Assembly: GCA_902728285.1 (NCBI GenBank)
Contig: CACVBU010000050.1
Span: forward strand, 3,310,919-3,374,918
Direction: 5' to 3'
Source: Clytia hemisphaerica
Lineage: Eukaryota > Cnidaria > Hydrozoa > Leptothecata > Clytiidae
Length of the DNA: 64,000 bases
Shown here: piece after piece, positions 1 through 12,400 of the stretch
Layout: the number at the start of each line of letters is the position of its first letter
How positions within the stretch are numbered: the stretch's first letter is position 1
Notes under the pieces: model-generated
Told to the model about the DNA's origin: nothing
Seen by the model: the letters and a program-made list of their open reading frames with translations, nothing else
Databases searched by the model: none
Translations under genes and position numbers: made by a program

Positions 1-444
1 GCTGAAAATGAAGCGGATTTGTTACTATAAGCGTCTGTTTTGCGGTAGTTGGCTATCAAACTTGACAGCCGTCCAGGAGATCCATGTTCGATTCCAACTC
101 TTAGCTAAGATTCACTTGGCAAGTGAAAATATCTTCGCCCAGACTAACGCAGTCTGTACATAGACCCGATATCTACGGCTAATTTCAAAGTTCATTGTAG
201 TATTTACTACGAAACGATAAACGTGAGATACACTCTAGTACAGAGTAGGGCTAACCAATGGCACGTGGGTAGCCAGAAACACAAGAAGTCTCCTGGTGAC
301 TGTGTCGCGTATCGATACACTGATAATATAATGCATGATTTAAAAAACTTGATTCAAATACTGCATTTAGCGTAAAACCAGACAGGATCAGGCTTTAAAG
401 ACGATAAACTGATGTTCTTTAAAGAAGGGACGTGTTTCACAAAC
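1..444. other. Downstream MVP intron or 3' flank, no exon found
   Basis: The last visible MVP exon ends in a good donor (GAGCAG followed by GTTTGT). The expected continuation of the cap helix and C-terminal tail was not found on the minus strand in this stretch. It is therefore probably intron sequence whose partner exon lies beyond the window. It contains one tRNA-like segment, listed separately. Confidence 0.5.
47..100 (+). other. tRNA-like segment (possible SINE or tRNA relic)
   Basis: A B-box-like stretch, GTTCGATTCC at 86-95, follows TTGGCTATCAAACTTGACAG, which resembles an A box and anticodon-stem region. A full cloverleaf with a paired acceptor stem was not found, so this reads as a tRNA-derived repeat or relic rather than a working tRNA gene. 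Confidence 0.25.
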
Positions 445-3400
445 CTGCTCGAGAATTTCCATTTTGGAGTTTTCTTCGATTTCCAACGCCTTTGCTTTTA
501 AATTAGCAGCTAAAATATAGATATAATTATGGCGATGAATGATGCTGTTAATACTAAATTGAATCAAACAAAAACTTTTTTAAACAAAATCCAGCCATTC
601 AGGCGGTATAAAATAGTATGCCAAAGCAAAACTTTTCTAACCTTCAATAGCCATGTGTCCTTCGATCAAAGTCTTTTCGGCTTGAGCCTAAAAGTGTGAA
701 CAGGTAAAGATTATGATGAACAGTGATAAAAAAGGCCCTTTGTGGCCCTATTTTGGCCTCAAATAAAGAATGCGGATGCTCAGATGGCGGGAGGGTCAAA
801 GAGCTGACTAAAAGAAGCCTCTTGTAACACGCTGTTCATCCCAAATTTGAAATGCATTTCTTTTTGATAATAGCTCGTCATAAAAAAAGAAACCTTTTAC
901 AAGTTTTATTATTAAATTTTGTGTAAACAACAAAACTCCTTACCTCGGCTTCCGCTTTGGCTTGACCAGAAGATTCCACAGCGGCTGTTTCTGCACGTAA
1001 TTCATAGAGGTTCATACGTGCTGATTCTGCCGCCTGTAAGAAATGGAAGAAACATAGGAGTTAAATACGACGCACTACCATTCAAAGTCTCAAAATGAGC
1101 AATAAAAAAAATAGAGCCGCTATTTCTAGAAGGTGATGTCTTAGAAATATCTCAATAAGAAAATAAATCTTTTAAGCGAACCTTTTCATTTTGTAGCTTA
1201 TTCTTCTCCAAATTTCCTTTGGCAGTTTGTTCGTGTCTGCGAGCTTCGTGCGATGCTGCGCGCTCAATCGATCTAAAGAACAACGGAAATAAAATGTATG
1301 TATGGTCTTTTGAGATCTAAGTTAAAAAATCACATCTAAAGGAAAAGCCGAAATAGAGTGAGCAGATTCGTTCACAAATAATTTCATTCGAGTTACTGTG
1401 TAGACGATGTTATCGTTACAGTGATAGTAAAGGCGGTAAAATATGGCAGTATGGCGTTATGGCGCTATACGGGAAAAAATCGGCGGGAGAGTTTCGAAGA
1501 AACAGAATGGCAACTCTACCGACCATAAACTCTTTTCGGCAAAAAAACCCGTTTGCGAATTTTCTTCGGCTTTGGGTTTTTTTCTTAGATAGTGATTCGT
1601 CTTAGACTATAACATAGTCTACTTACTGTGTTGAGATTTCGATGGCCATTTGCACGGATTTCAACAAACTGTCTCTCATTTGTGTATCCACTGGTTCGAT
1701 GCTTTGAACATCAATGTTTGTCACTGTCTGCAAAAAAGAAATGTGATTTGTTATCCCTTTTCTATTTAAAATACGATTGAAGTAAAGTCAACTTTTGTAG
1801 ACTAGAGTCTACTTTTGGCTGAAATTTGCTTTTTGATAATTTTTTATGACGCTGAGTCCAGTGAAGTAGACTAGGAGCATTTGACGAGGTTGCCATTTTG
1901 AAAGAAAAAAATGGTTAAAATCTAAATAACAAAAAAGATACTTGAAGTTGAAAAATATAATTAAGAATGAAAAAGAAACATCAATAACAGATTTCGAATC
2001 CCTTATATTCAAATAAAAACATTGCTTCATTCTTTTTTTACATGGCAAAAACAACGAAAATCTGGCGGACTGTATAAGCAAAAGCATATAACCATATACT
2101 ACCGGACCACTTGATCGCGCCATCCAGTCTATAAAAAAACTTTAAGTGGACCCCGGACTACAACTTTTGGGACAACCAGCAATCCCAAGCGCTTTGGAAA
2201 TACACAAAGCGGGTGCTCTCAACAAAAAAGACAGGCCAGAAAATTTCGGAACAATTTTCGGAGAGAGCATAACACTTAAGTAAGATGGGCCCTTTTCTAT
2301 TACGTAAAAGTGTTTATCTCTCTGTGTAGAAGAGCTTGTACCAAGATAGCCTGTACCAGACGGTGACAAAGATATGCCGTTCTTCGTGGACTTGGCAGAT
2401 TTCTAAGAAAGTGTAAAACCACCCGCGACACTCGAGATGGAATAATGACACGATAAATCGCAGCGTTGCGTCAACTTACCATGTTGTTTTCAGAGAAAAG
2501 GAGAGCATTTCGGACATTATCTTCTTCATCGACACCGAAGACTGCTTCTTTCACGATTCGTGTGGAATAACGATGAAACTCATCGAATGTTGTGCGTGCT
2601 ACTCGACCACGAATTCGACTCGCTGAAAAATGAAGAAAAAAATATATAATATACAGTTGATTCTCTAGAACTCGAATCTCTGTTACTTGAATGTCTCCTT
2701 AACTCGAACAAGTTTTCTTGTCCCTTCAATAAACAATGCCTTGTAAACCAGTGGTCTCCATTACTCGGAAATTCCATCACTCAAACAATTTCAAGCTCCC
2801 TGAGACACTGTACAATATTTATCCTCCGTCTTTTAGCGAGTGAGATTTCTAATGACCTTGCCACAAATAACCCTTCAATCAGTACAGGCTTCCCTAAAGA
2901 GAAAAATCCTTTATTTATTGTGATAAGGGTGGCAGACTTACAACTTTAACGCCGGTTGCCACCCACCAAAAGAAATTATTTTTACACTATATATCCGCTC
3001 TTTAAAATTACCAATAAAATCTGTACGCGCTAAATATGGAATCATTGCCACAAGAGATCACAAAGCCGAAAAGTCGAGGACAGTAAAAGTTCTGATTTAC
3101 CACTGTCCTCAGTCAGTCAGGATTTAGACAAATCAAAAGCTAGCCGTCTCCAGCACAGAAAAACGAATAAGAGAGATTATGTATCGGAGATATTCTACGG
3201 CTACGGTTGCGGGGCTACCCATACGGGTCGTCACCAAAGGTGACATGTCGTTGTCTACTTTGCTCTGTACGGGAAAAACACCAAAACACCGTACAAGCAA
3301 AGTCGACATAATGCCGTGCGTTAAATATCGAACTTGCTTTCACCCGCCATTACTTGCCTTACTCGCTATTTCCCTCACCACTCTAACCGTAGCCGTAGAG

Positions 3401-6400
3401 AATTCCAGATACATAATCTCGCTATAATCTCGCCAGTGACGCCAAATAGAACGAAACCAAGTATCTATTTGACGTCAAAAAAAACGTTCAGAAAGAAAAG
3501 ATTAAACTGCTACAGTCTGGGAACATCGTCGCCATCACGCTCCATGGCTGTAAACACACCACAACATCGCACACAAATTTCAGTGTAGAGTTAACATCAT
3601 ACTTTACTTTCTTTTTTAATTTCGCGGCTCAGTGAATTTTATTAGTTACTTGTCATGGACACCACTGTAAGTTATATTTGCTTGAAACTTTTTATACTTC
3701 TGTCGTAAAAGAAAACACGAGGAATAAGGTTATGATAGATTTGACTGGAATTTATATAATATTGTGTCACTGACTACTGCTAAATCGCCTCCCTTTTTTT
3801 GTACAGACCAATGCAAGCCAACGTCGTGTTGACAAGGACGACCCAAATGGGAAACGCATCGTTTCCGTCGCCGGAGTTTACATCAAGAGTCAGATGGCTC
3901 CACAGGCGGTCGAGTACACGTCTGATGACGACACAACGTTCACCGAACATATCCCAAAAACTGTTGAGACAGTAAAAACAGATCCTAGTTGTGAAACAAT
4001 TGCAAATACCAATCTTGCAAGCGTGGAAGAAGTCACAAACAACACCGCTCATGCAGAGACAGTCGTATCTAAACATACTGAAATTGTTGCTGATACAAAT
4101 AGTAATGATAGGTAAGAGTTCCATTCCGACATTTTATTCCAAACATAGATAGAATCCTGACTGGTAATCCAATCACTCTATACGTTTCATGGTTTGGCCC
4201 AAACGTAAAACTTGACTCCCGTATAGGAATATACACGAAATATCTATAGAGGCCTAAGATTTGCAAAGCCATTTCGGGTCTAAAGGTCGCCGACTGTTCT
4301 AATTTTGGTAGCCTGTACTTGTTTTTAACAATTCACTTCTTCTTTTTTCACATGGTAGGAACTTAGATGCTGATACTTCAAAGACAGTAAGTAAGAAATC
4401 AAAGTTTCTTACATATTTTACAAAGATCATGCTGCGTCCAAATAATTGGACACCACTCGTAATATTTGTCATGGCCTTGGAGTTGGCCACTATTGTTATA
4501 TCAAGATTTCTTACATATCTTACAAAGATAATGCGGCGTCCAAATAATTGGACACCACTCGTAATGTTTGTTATGGCATTGGAGTTGGCCACTATTGTTA
4601 TGGTGGCCCAATTGGGCACCATTGCTGTCATGAACTTGTCTTCCACCGTGAGCAGGTAGGTGAATATGCGAAAAACATTCTACAACTGTTGAGACATGAT
4701 ATTTAAACTACCTAAATTTGAGTTCTGATGTCTGATGTCTATTAAAGGGACATAACAGTACTTGCGAAATTTGTAAACAAACTGTATGCAGCGGATACAA
4801 AATCAAAACAAATGTCACATGTCAAAATAAAAAATCAAACCAAATATGGCTAATTCTGATTGCTCGATTGTTTTACAAGTTTGTTTTGGACACGTGATTT
4901 CAATTGTTCTCTTAAATGACACGGGGTTCGCGCAATGTTTACATTTTACTACTTTTATGTCCCTAAGACATTAGGTTTGAGCTACCTACTACCTACTAAA
5001 TTTGCATTTTCCAGAGTTCTGATGTCAGGTGGTGTTTTAACAGATGTGACATTTGATACATTTCTGTTTGCATGCTGGCTGACAAGATCAACTCGCAAAA
5101 ACATTTGTGACTGTCAAAAATTTGACGATTATTTGAATTTAAATGCTAAGAACTTAATATTTTTATTTTTAAAAATTTCAGAACATTTAGGGCTATTAAG
5201 ACAGAGTTCTGATGTCAGGTGGCGTTTTAACAGATGTGACATTTCGTTCATTTCTGTTTGCATGCTGGCTGACAAGATTAACTCGCAAAATACTTGACCA
5301 CTAACTCACGAAAACATTTGTGACACAAAACTAAAGTTTCAGGCCAAAGAAAGGTCGATTTTCTCCTCAGGAATGATCCTTTAAAAGGAACTTAACTGTG
5401 ATTTCTTCTTTTCTTATAGCTTTGTATTTCAACCAGAACCGAGCTGGTTAGAAAGCATTTTATATCGAGCTGCAACGCATTGTGGGTAAGTATTCATAAC
5501 ATCTTCCGAGCATAAGAAAACAAACAAAACTTTATTTTTGTTTTTTTCTCCTGTTTGTACCAGGGAAATGGTTTTACTGTGTTTTTAAAAACATTTTAAA
5601 CGTTCATAATTTTCTTATTATTATTATTTTCAGATTGGCGCCCCAGCCACCACCCTCGATGATTTCACAAATAGCCGATTACGTTACTGGGATCGCTGGC
5701 ATCAGCCAGTGAGCATCCTCAAACGTACACCATTAAGTATACGCATCAAATATTCAAAATGTCAAAAAAATAGTTTCAAACTTGTGTAAAAAGAAACATT
5801 TAGGCCTCAAAGCTCATTTTTGAGGGTATCGCTCGACAGGTTAAGGTTAAACGTTCTATGTCTAGTAAGGTGATAAGCTTTAATAGCGTAAACTTGAGTA
5901 AGACATAAGCCCTCAATGTCCTTCAAAAATTTTGAATATTTCGGTTTGAAGAAAAAAAGAGAGTAGGAGTGAATACCATTGAATTCTTTTTCCGCCCTTA
6001 AACTCTTAGTACCACCAAAAAGCCCTCACTTTTTGAACTGGAATATTTAGAAATGATTTCCAACAAACTGATAACAAGTCTATCATTGATACAACAACAT
6101 AGAACGCTTAACGTTAACCTTTCGAGGCTAGATCTTTGGAAGTGAGCTTTGACAAGTCTAAAACAAAAACAAAACAAAAATTGAGCTCTCCGATTCATGA
6201 CTCGCTACCTTTAAGAACTTGTCCAACGTACACGTTTCTTATAAGAATATCCAAAAGTCTTCGGATGTTCTTAACCTTTTGAGTTTCATATAAGCCTAAA
6301 ATGTTCTTAACATGTTCTAATTTTCACCATTTTGTGAGTATTTTAGTCCATTTTCTTAAGAAATTAGGTGTTTTAGAGACTGCGAAGCCTTAAAATGTTC

Positions 6401-9400
6401 TTAAATTGCAGCTAATATTTTGGCCATAATAGCCTTACGTTCTTATATAGTTTGTTCTTATAAAAAACGCATATTTATGTGTCTTTTCGAATTCTTATCA
6501 CTACAACCTGTTTTAGCTTGAGAGAATTCTACCTGGGGCTGTTCCATTTAACACATACATGGGGATGGACGAACCTTTTCAAGCTAAAAAAGATTCTCGA
6601 GAATGCGCCGATATCCCCTGGAAAAAAGGAAAATTTTGCTAAAAAACCATAGGAAAAAAAACCCTTGGAAAAATTCTCCTTTTGTCTCAAATTGGGGGGT
6701 GGACGAAGTAAAACCAGTCTTTTACACCCTGGAATGTATTTTAGAGTAACTTTAACCCCCTGAAAATTAGGTTGAGTCCCTTGAAATTACAAAAAATTTC
6801 CCTGACCCTTTGGATGAGTACACGTTTTTTTTATGAGGACATTCAAAAATTTGAAGCCTTTGGATGTTCTTACCATTTTCAGTTTTAAACCTAAGAACGT
6901 TCTTAGAGAGGCTCTATCTTACAATTCCTGCATTACTAAAAATAGACAAAAAGAACGACAAATTTCATATTTTGCCATCCACAACCCCAACTGAAAGTGA
7001 CTGTACCACCCCTTTCATTTGTTTTTGTTTATCACGGGAAATAACTACTTGTGGTCTAAAAGAACGACAAATTACGCATGCGTGTTATTAATGCAGGAAT
7101 TGTCAGTCGAACCCACTGTTACAATGTTTTTATTTTCACCGTTTTTGAGCATTTTTTGTTCATTTTCTTAAAAAGTTGGTTGTTTTTCAGTCCACAACGC
7201 CGTAAAATGTTCTTAGCTTCTTCTTAATATTTTGGTCATCGAATCCTTATGCTCTTATATAGTTTGTTCTTATAAAAAAACGTGTAATGAAACTTGCATT
7301 TCACACTTGGAAATGGGAAAAACGGGTAGACGATACTTCGTCATCCAAATATAAATTGGAATACCCAACACACTTCTATAAGACTAAAATCTGCGGACAA
7401 CCGAAATGCAGGCCAAATTTTTGCGGAACGACCATTTAGAGGGCGCGAAGCGCCCGAATAGGGAGTGTTGCATCCTTTCCTAGATCTGCTTGTGGCGTAA
7501 AAAAATCTGCACGAATTTTCGAAAATTAGAATTTTTTTTCCCGCTTCTTCCAGATGTCTGGGCCAAGGATTTTTTCTGCGTTTTATTTTTCAAAACAACA
7601 AAGATGGCTAGAAGACCAACGAGGACTTAAGTCAACAAAATTCTTCAGTTTTTGATATGTACATGCATTACTTTTGGACCCTTTTTTCGCATTGAAATAA
7701 TTTCTTGCTCAGAACTTCTTTCATTTTTTGTGAACATTTTGTTGGGTTTAGTCGAGCCGGTACTTTACAGAACGACTCTATTCTATCACGCTCAGACAAA
7801 ATCAATTTCCTTCTGTAAGATTGAGTCAGTTATGATTAATTTACAGAACGATTAATACTCAAAAAACTATTTGACGTCAGATCAACATTCTGACGTCAAA
7901 AAGCTATGGTTACTATTGGAGATTCCAGAAATGCACACATTGCAAGGAGCGAACAAGCTAGAACAGCACCACACTTACCAACTTACAACACGGAACAGAC
8001 GTATTCTACAATCACGGAATAACACCTAACTATCAACATAAACCATACCCCAGTAACCGGTTAGGAATAAGCAAGCAACACACCAAACACTGTACAGAAA
8101 TTTGCAATCATGTTTTCTTACTTTTCATTCAAAACGGTTGAGGTATGTATTGTTCTCATTTTGTCGAACGATTCCGTCTATACAGCACCTGACCCCGAGA
8201 ATGTAGGTGAAATTTGAATCAGACCTGTGAGATGTAGATTTGCATTTAAAAAAATATTGAATGTTTTAAACGAAATTTTGAACTCCCAAAATCCTTTCCC
8301 AGAGGTTAGTTTCATTACTTTTGATAGATAGGCTAATTTTTTTGGTCCTTGAAGTTGACTCCTATTTTCGTTATAACCCCCAGAATGTAGGTTTGGTTTT
8401 ATGGCTTTAAATCTAGTAATAGTAAAATGTTGATATTTTTTTCGATTGAATTAATTATAACAGGAAATTTTAGAAATATTTTATGCCAAAACAATATTCT
8501 AAAGAGCTTTTGTTATTCTGAAAATTGGATTTTTTCGCTTTTTAACCCCCAAATGTAGGTGAAAAGATTCGGTTGCTGAGAGCAAAATTTCAGTATTCAT
8601 CGGAAATTTTTGTTCTGTATGTGAAATTCATACTTTAGAAATATACTCTGACAAAAAATTAACAAAGGTATTAATTTTATCGTGCTACAAATGATGAAAA
8701 GTAAAAGAAAGGACGAAAAGAAGAGACAAGAAAGTTGTTTTTATTTTGTAGGTTGAAGATTCTGTGTTAAAATATGTGAATAATGTAACAACACCCCTGC
8801 CTCATAGAACTTTTCCCACATCGGGTCAAAAAATTTCTACTAAATTCCCAATGGGGATAGAAATTCTATTGTTCCAAACTTAGGCAAATTTTCTGATTGG
8901 GCTGGGGTCCCAGCGGGTCTGGGACACGTTGTAAAAGCTTAAAATGCCAACATTAATCATCTCTCAGGTAATACTTTCATGTTATGAAAGTACAACAAAA
9001 AAGTTTTATATAATTTGACAGACTTTTTATGTCGGGTTAAGAAGGCTCCCAAATTGTAGGTCAACTAACCCCAATAGGTAGGTCAAACATTTTCGTTAAA
9101 ATATCTAACTTAGAACAATAAATATTGAAATGGACTATTTTCCACATTTTCTTAGTTCATTAGGAATAAGAAAATACCCTATCGTCATAACTTAATTCCA
9201 ATAGATTTCGATTTAGAGAGGATTTATTTAAAAAATGTCTCAATTCGAGTAGTATCCAATCAACTTCGATTTAGATTTTCGCCTGAAAAAATCAATTCAA
9301 GTTAAAATTTTATGTCTAGAAATAATCAGTAATATGTAACAGTATGCTCTGAAACAACTTTTTATGAAGTTGAACTATCGTTAGGGCTACCATGCTAAAA

Positions 9401-12400
9401 AATGAGAAACCTACATTCTCGGGGTTTACTACATTCTCGGGGTCAGGTGTTGTACCTTCATAATTCATACACACAGTAATGTTATTCCAATACTTTTCAA
9501 AAATCTGATAAGAAATTATCTGACTCAAAAAATCATTTTAAAAATATAGGTAAAAAACGATTTAGCATGATACAAGCTTGTCGGGCGCCCTAAAATTACT
9601 TATACGGTGTTTTCTCGCTTATTTCGTAGGATAAACTCATTAGCCAAGAGCTGATCACTGAAAATAGTGAAAAACGAATGAAAGAAGATGAAAGTAATTC
9701 GACATTGACAGCTAGTGGTAGCACATATACAAACAATTTAACTTTGAATGAAAGTGGAACCTCGAGAACGGGTAGCACTTATTCGAGACATGAATGCTCG
9801 AAGGAGAATGTTATCTCAGGAACGGGGAGCAGATATTCACGTCATGAACGATCGAAGGAGACAGTTATCTCAAGAACCGGTAGCAGTTATGCAAGCCGTG
9901 GACATTTACAAGAGAGTGTTACCTCGAGAACCGCCAGCACCTATTCACGCCATGAACACCCGGAAGGTGTAGCCTCAAGAACGGGGAGCCCCTTTTCAAG
10001 TCACGATAGATTGAAGGAGAACGTTATCTCAAGAACAAATAGTGCCAATCCAAATGTCTCAGTTGTTGAGAGGAATGGGGAAGACGCCCTTGTGTCAGGG
10101 TCCAATGAGAGAGTGAATGGAAGTCAGATACTCTTTCATAGGTATATTATCTCTTCTTTTTGATATCCGATAACAGGTGTCTTTTATTGAGTCATCATTA
10201 ACACATATTTCCAGAATCTATCTATCTATCTGTCTAGAAGATAACTTTATATATTTTCCGTCCTGTTTATTAGCAAAGACACTAACGGATATCTTGCTTT
10301 AAGGGTTTTATTTTTACATATGTTTTCCCGTTTCATATCAGACATGTATTTAATACCAGGACAGTGTTTGCCTACTGTTATATTGTGCAAAAAATAGGTA
10401 AAAAATGTTTTTCTTTTCCTCTTTCTTTCTGATTAATCTTGCTCCACGTCCGTGTCAATTCAATATCAAAAAGCTTGTAAGTTAAAATTGATGAGTAAGC
10501 GAACGATATCACTCTTATTCAAAAACAAAACCTTTAATTAGCCAAATTATATGAGTAAAAATGTTAAACACCAAGAGACGTTAGACTAGAGATACGATAG
10601 CGGTTGCTGAGAGGTAGTTGTTTATAGCATATTGCTTTTCTTGACTTAAATTCACTTTGTTACAGCCCAAAGAGCCACAAAAACAAACAATTCACCGAAG
10701 CGATTACAAGTTTGACCGATACTGTTCTGGCTGCTGTGTTCATCTCCATATGGTTATTTGGAATGATTTTCTTGGTGTGCACACTGCTGTGCTGCACAAA
10801 CCAAGCCATTGCTTCTTTCAACGGGTAAGAAGTTCTCTGAACTCAATTTTAACTGTCTACTGAAGGTTATAATGACGAGGTCTTTAAAAGAAGGAACCCT
10901 TTAAAATGTCCAAGGGCGTGAAAGGTTATAAATTGTTTTAAAATTTAACCACTCAGGCAAAAATCATGTCACTACTTCATCCAAATTGACCAGAGAAAAC
11001 TCTTGGAAAATCTTAAAAATTAATCAATTACGCTCGACTTGTTCATTTATTTCTAAGTACAATTTCTTGTATTCTTCATTTCAGAGTGATTATCGCCAAA
11101 GATGGCCTTCCTACTAAAATTTATCATTACATGTGAGTCAACATTACTTTCGCTTTACACAAAAACAGCTCTCGAATCAACTTTCTATGCGTCTGAATGT
11201 CTGGGTTTCAAAGATCAAGAGTCCTTTCCCTAAAAGAATTGGTTACACAAAAGAACATCCAAATCTTCCTTCCTAACAACTCGGGTAAATTAATGCGTGT
11301 CCAAATTTTCGTTAATCTTTCGGACCCATCATCACCCCTCCTAACATAATAAATTATACCTTTAAAGAAGCGCATTACGATGTAGAACATGAAAATCGGT
11401 GTTACTTAAATTTAGGTTTTGCCAATTTTGCGAAAGACCGCAAAAACCAAAAAATGCTGACGTCAGCAAAACTTCTTTTTTAAATAACTCCAGTTTGGCT
11501 AATGGTATGAATATGAAATTTGGACGAAAGTTGCACATCATTAAACGGATCATTTTGAAAAAAAAATTTTCGAAATTTTGCTGATGTCTGCACTTTATTA
11601 CAAATTTTCGTAAATTGCTGATTTCTGCTGACGTCAGCAAAATTTGAAAAAAAAATTATGCAAAAATGTTTTTATTAATGATATGCAACTTTCGTCCAAT
11701 TTTCATGTTTATACCATTAGCCAAACTGGAGTTATTTAAAAAACAAGTCTTGCTGACGTTAGCATTTTTTGGTTTTTGCGGTTTTTCGTAAAATTGGCAA
11801 AACCTAAATCTAAGTAACACCGATTTTCATGTTCTACATCGTAATGCGCTTCTTTAAAGGTATAATTTATTATGCTAGGAGGGGTGATGATGGGTCCGAA
11901 AGATTAACGAAAATTTGGACACGCATTAATTTACCCGAGAATTATAACCAATATTTATTTAAGATTCTAACATTCGCTTTTCACTGAACAGCTCCACTTA
12001 GCACTTCCAGAACTTGGACAGTAGTCAAATCAATTTTTTTTTGAAACGGAAAAAAGATTTTACACAGCAAAGTAGAATCTATTCTTGAGATTTTAGCGAA
12101 TTATAATATATTTTGAGACGGAAAAGTCTTTTTGTAAGCTTCCCTGAGACAGAATAACTTTTGACACTGTAAAGACCTTAAACAGAGAAATTCACAAAAA
12201 TCTTCCTTCTTGACAACAACTATCATCAATGGTTCATTTTAGGTATGGAAAACCCGAACCAACATGGTCGGAATACGTGTCATTGAATGTTCATTTGATG
12301 TTGGAACACATCAAGTAAGTAAACACCTTCTTTCGTGAGGTATCTAGGTGAATCTCTTAGTCTTAGATCGGAAATAAAACCACTTATTTCCCATCTGAAG

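Larger units (their letters stand above)
5713..8109. other. Spacer between nested genes A and B, with duplicated segments
   Basis: Apart from the MITEs, about 260 bp at 6220-6480 recurs in diverged form at 6820-7290. The shared phrases are ATGTTCTTA and ATATAGTTTGTTCTTATAAAAAA. The second copy is interrupted by the MITE at 6921-7103. No convincing exon was seen on either strand. Confidence 0.5.

Noticed and set aside
47-100. Functional tRNA gene
   Set aside because: Only B-box-like and A-box-like words are present. No complete cloverleaf or acceptor stem could be paired.
9748-9972. Second open frame over the gene B repeats
   Set aside because: It overlaps the 18-residue repeat frame, has no splice continuity and stays open because the unit length is a multiple of three.
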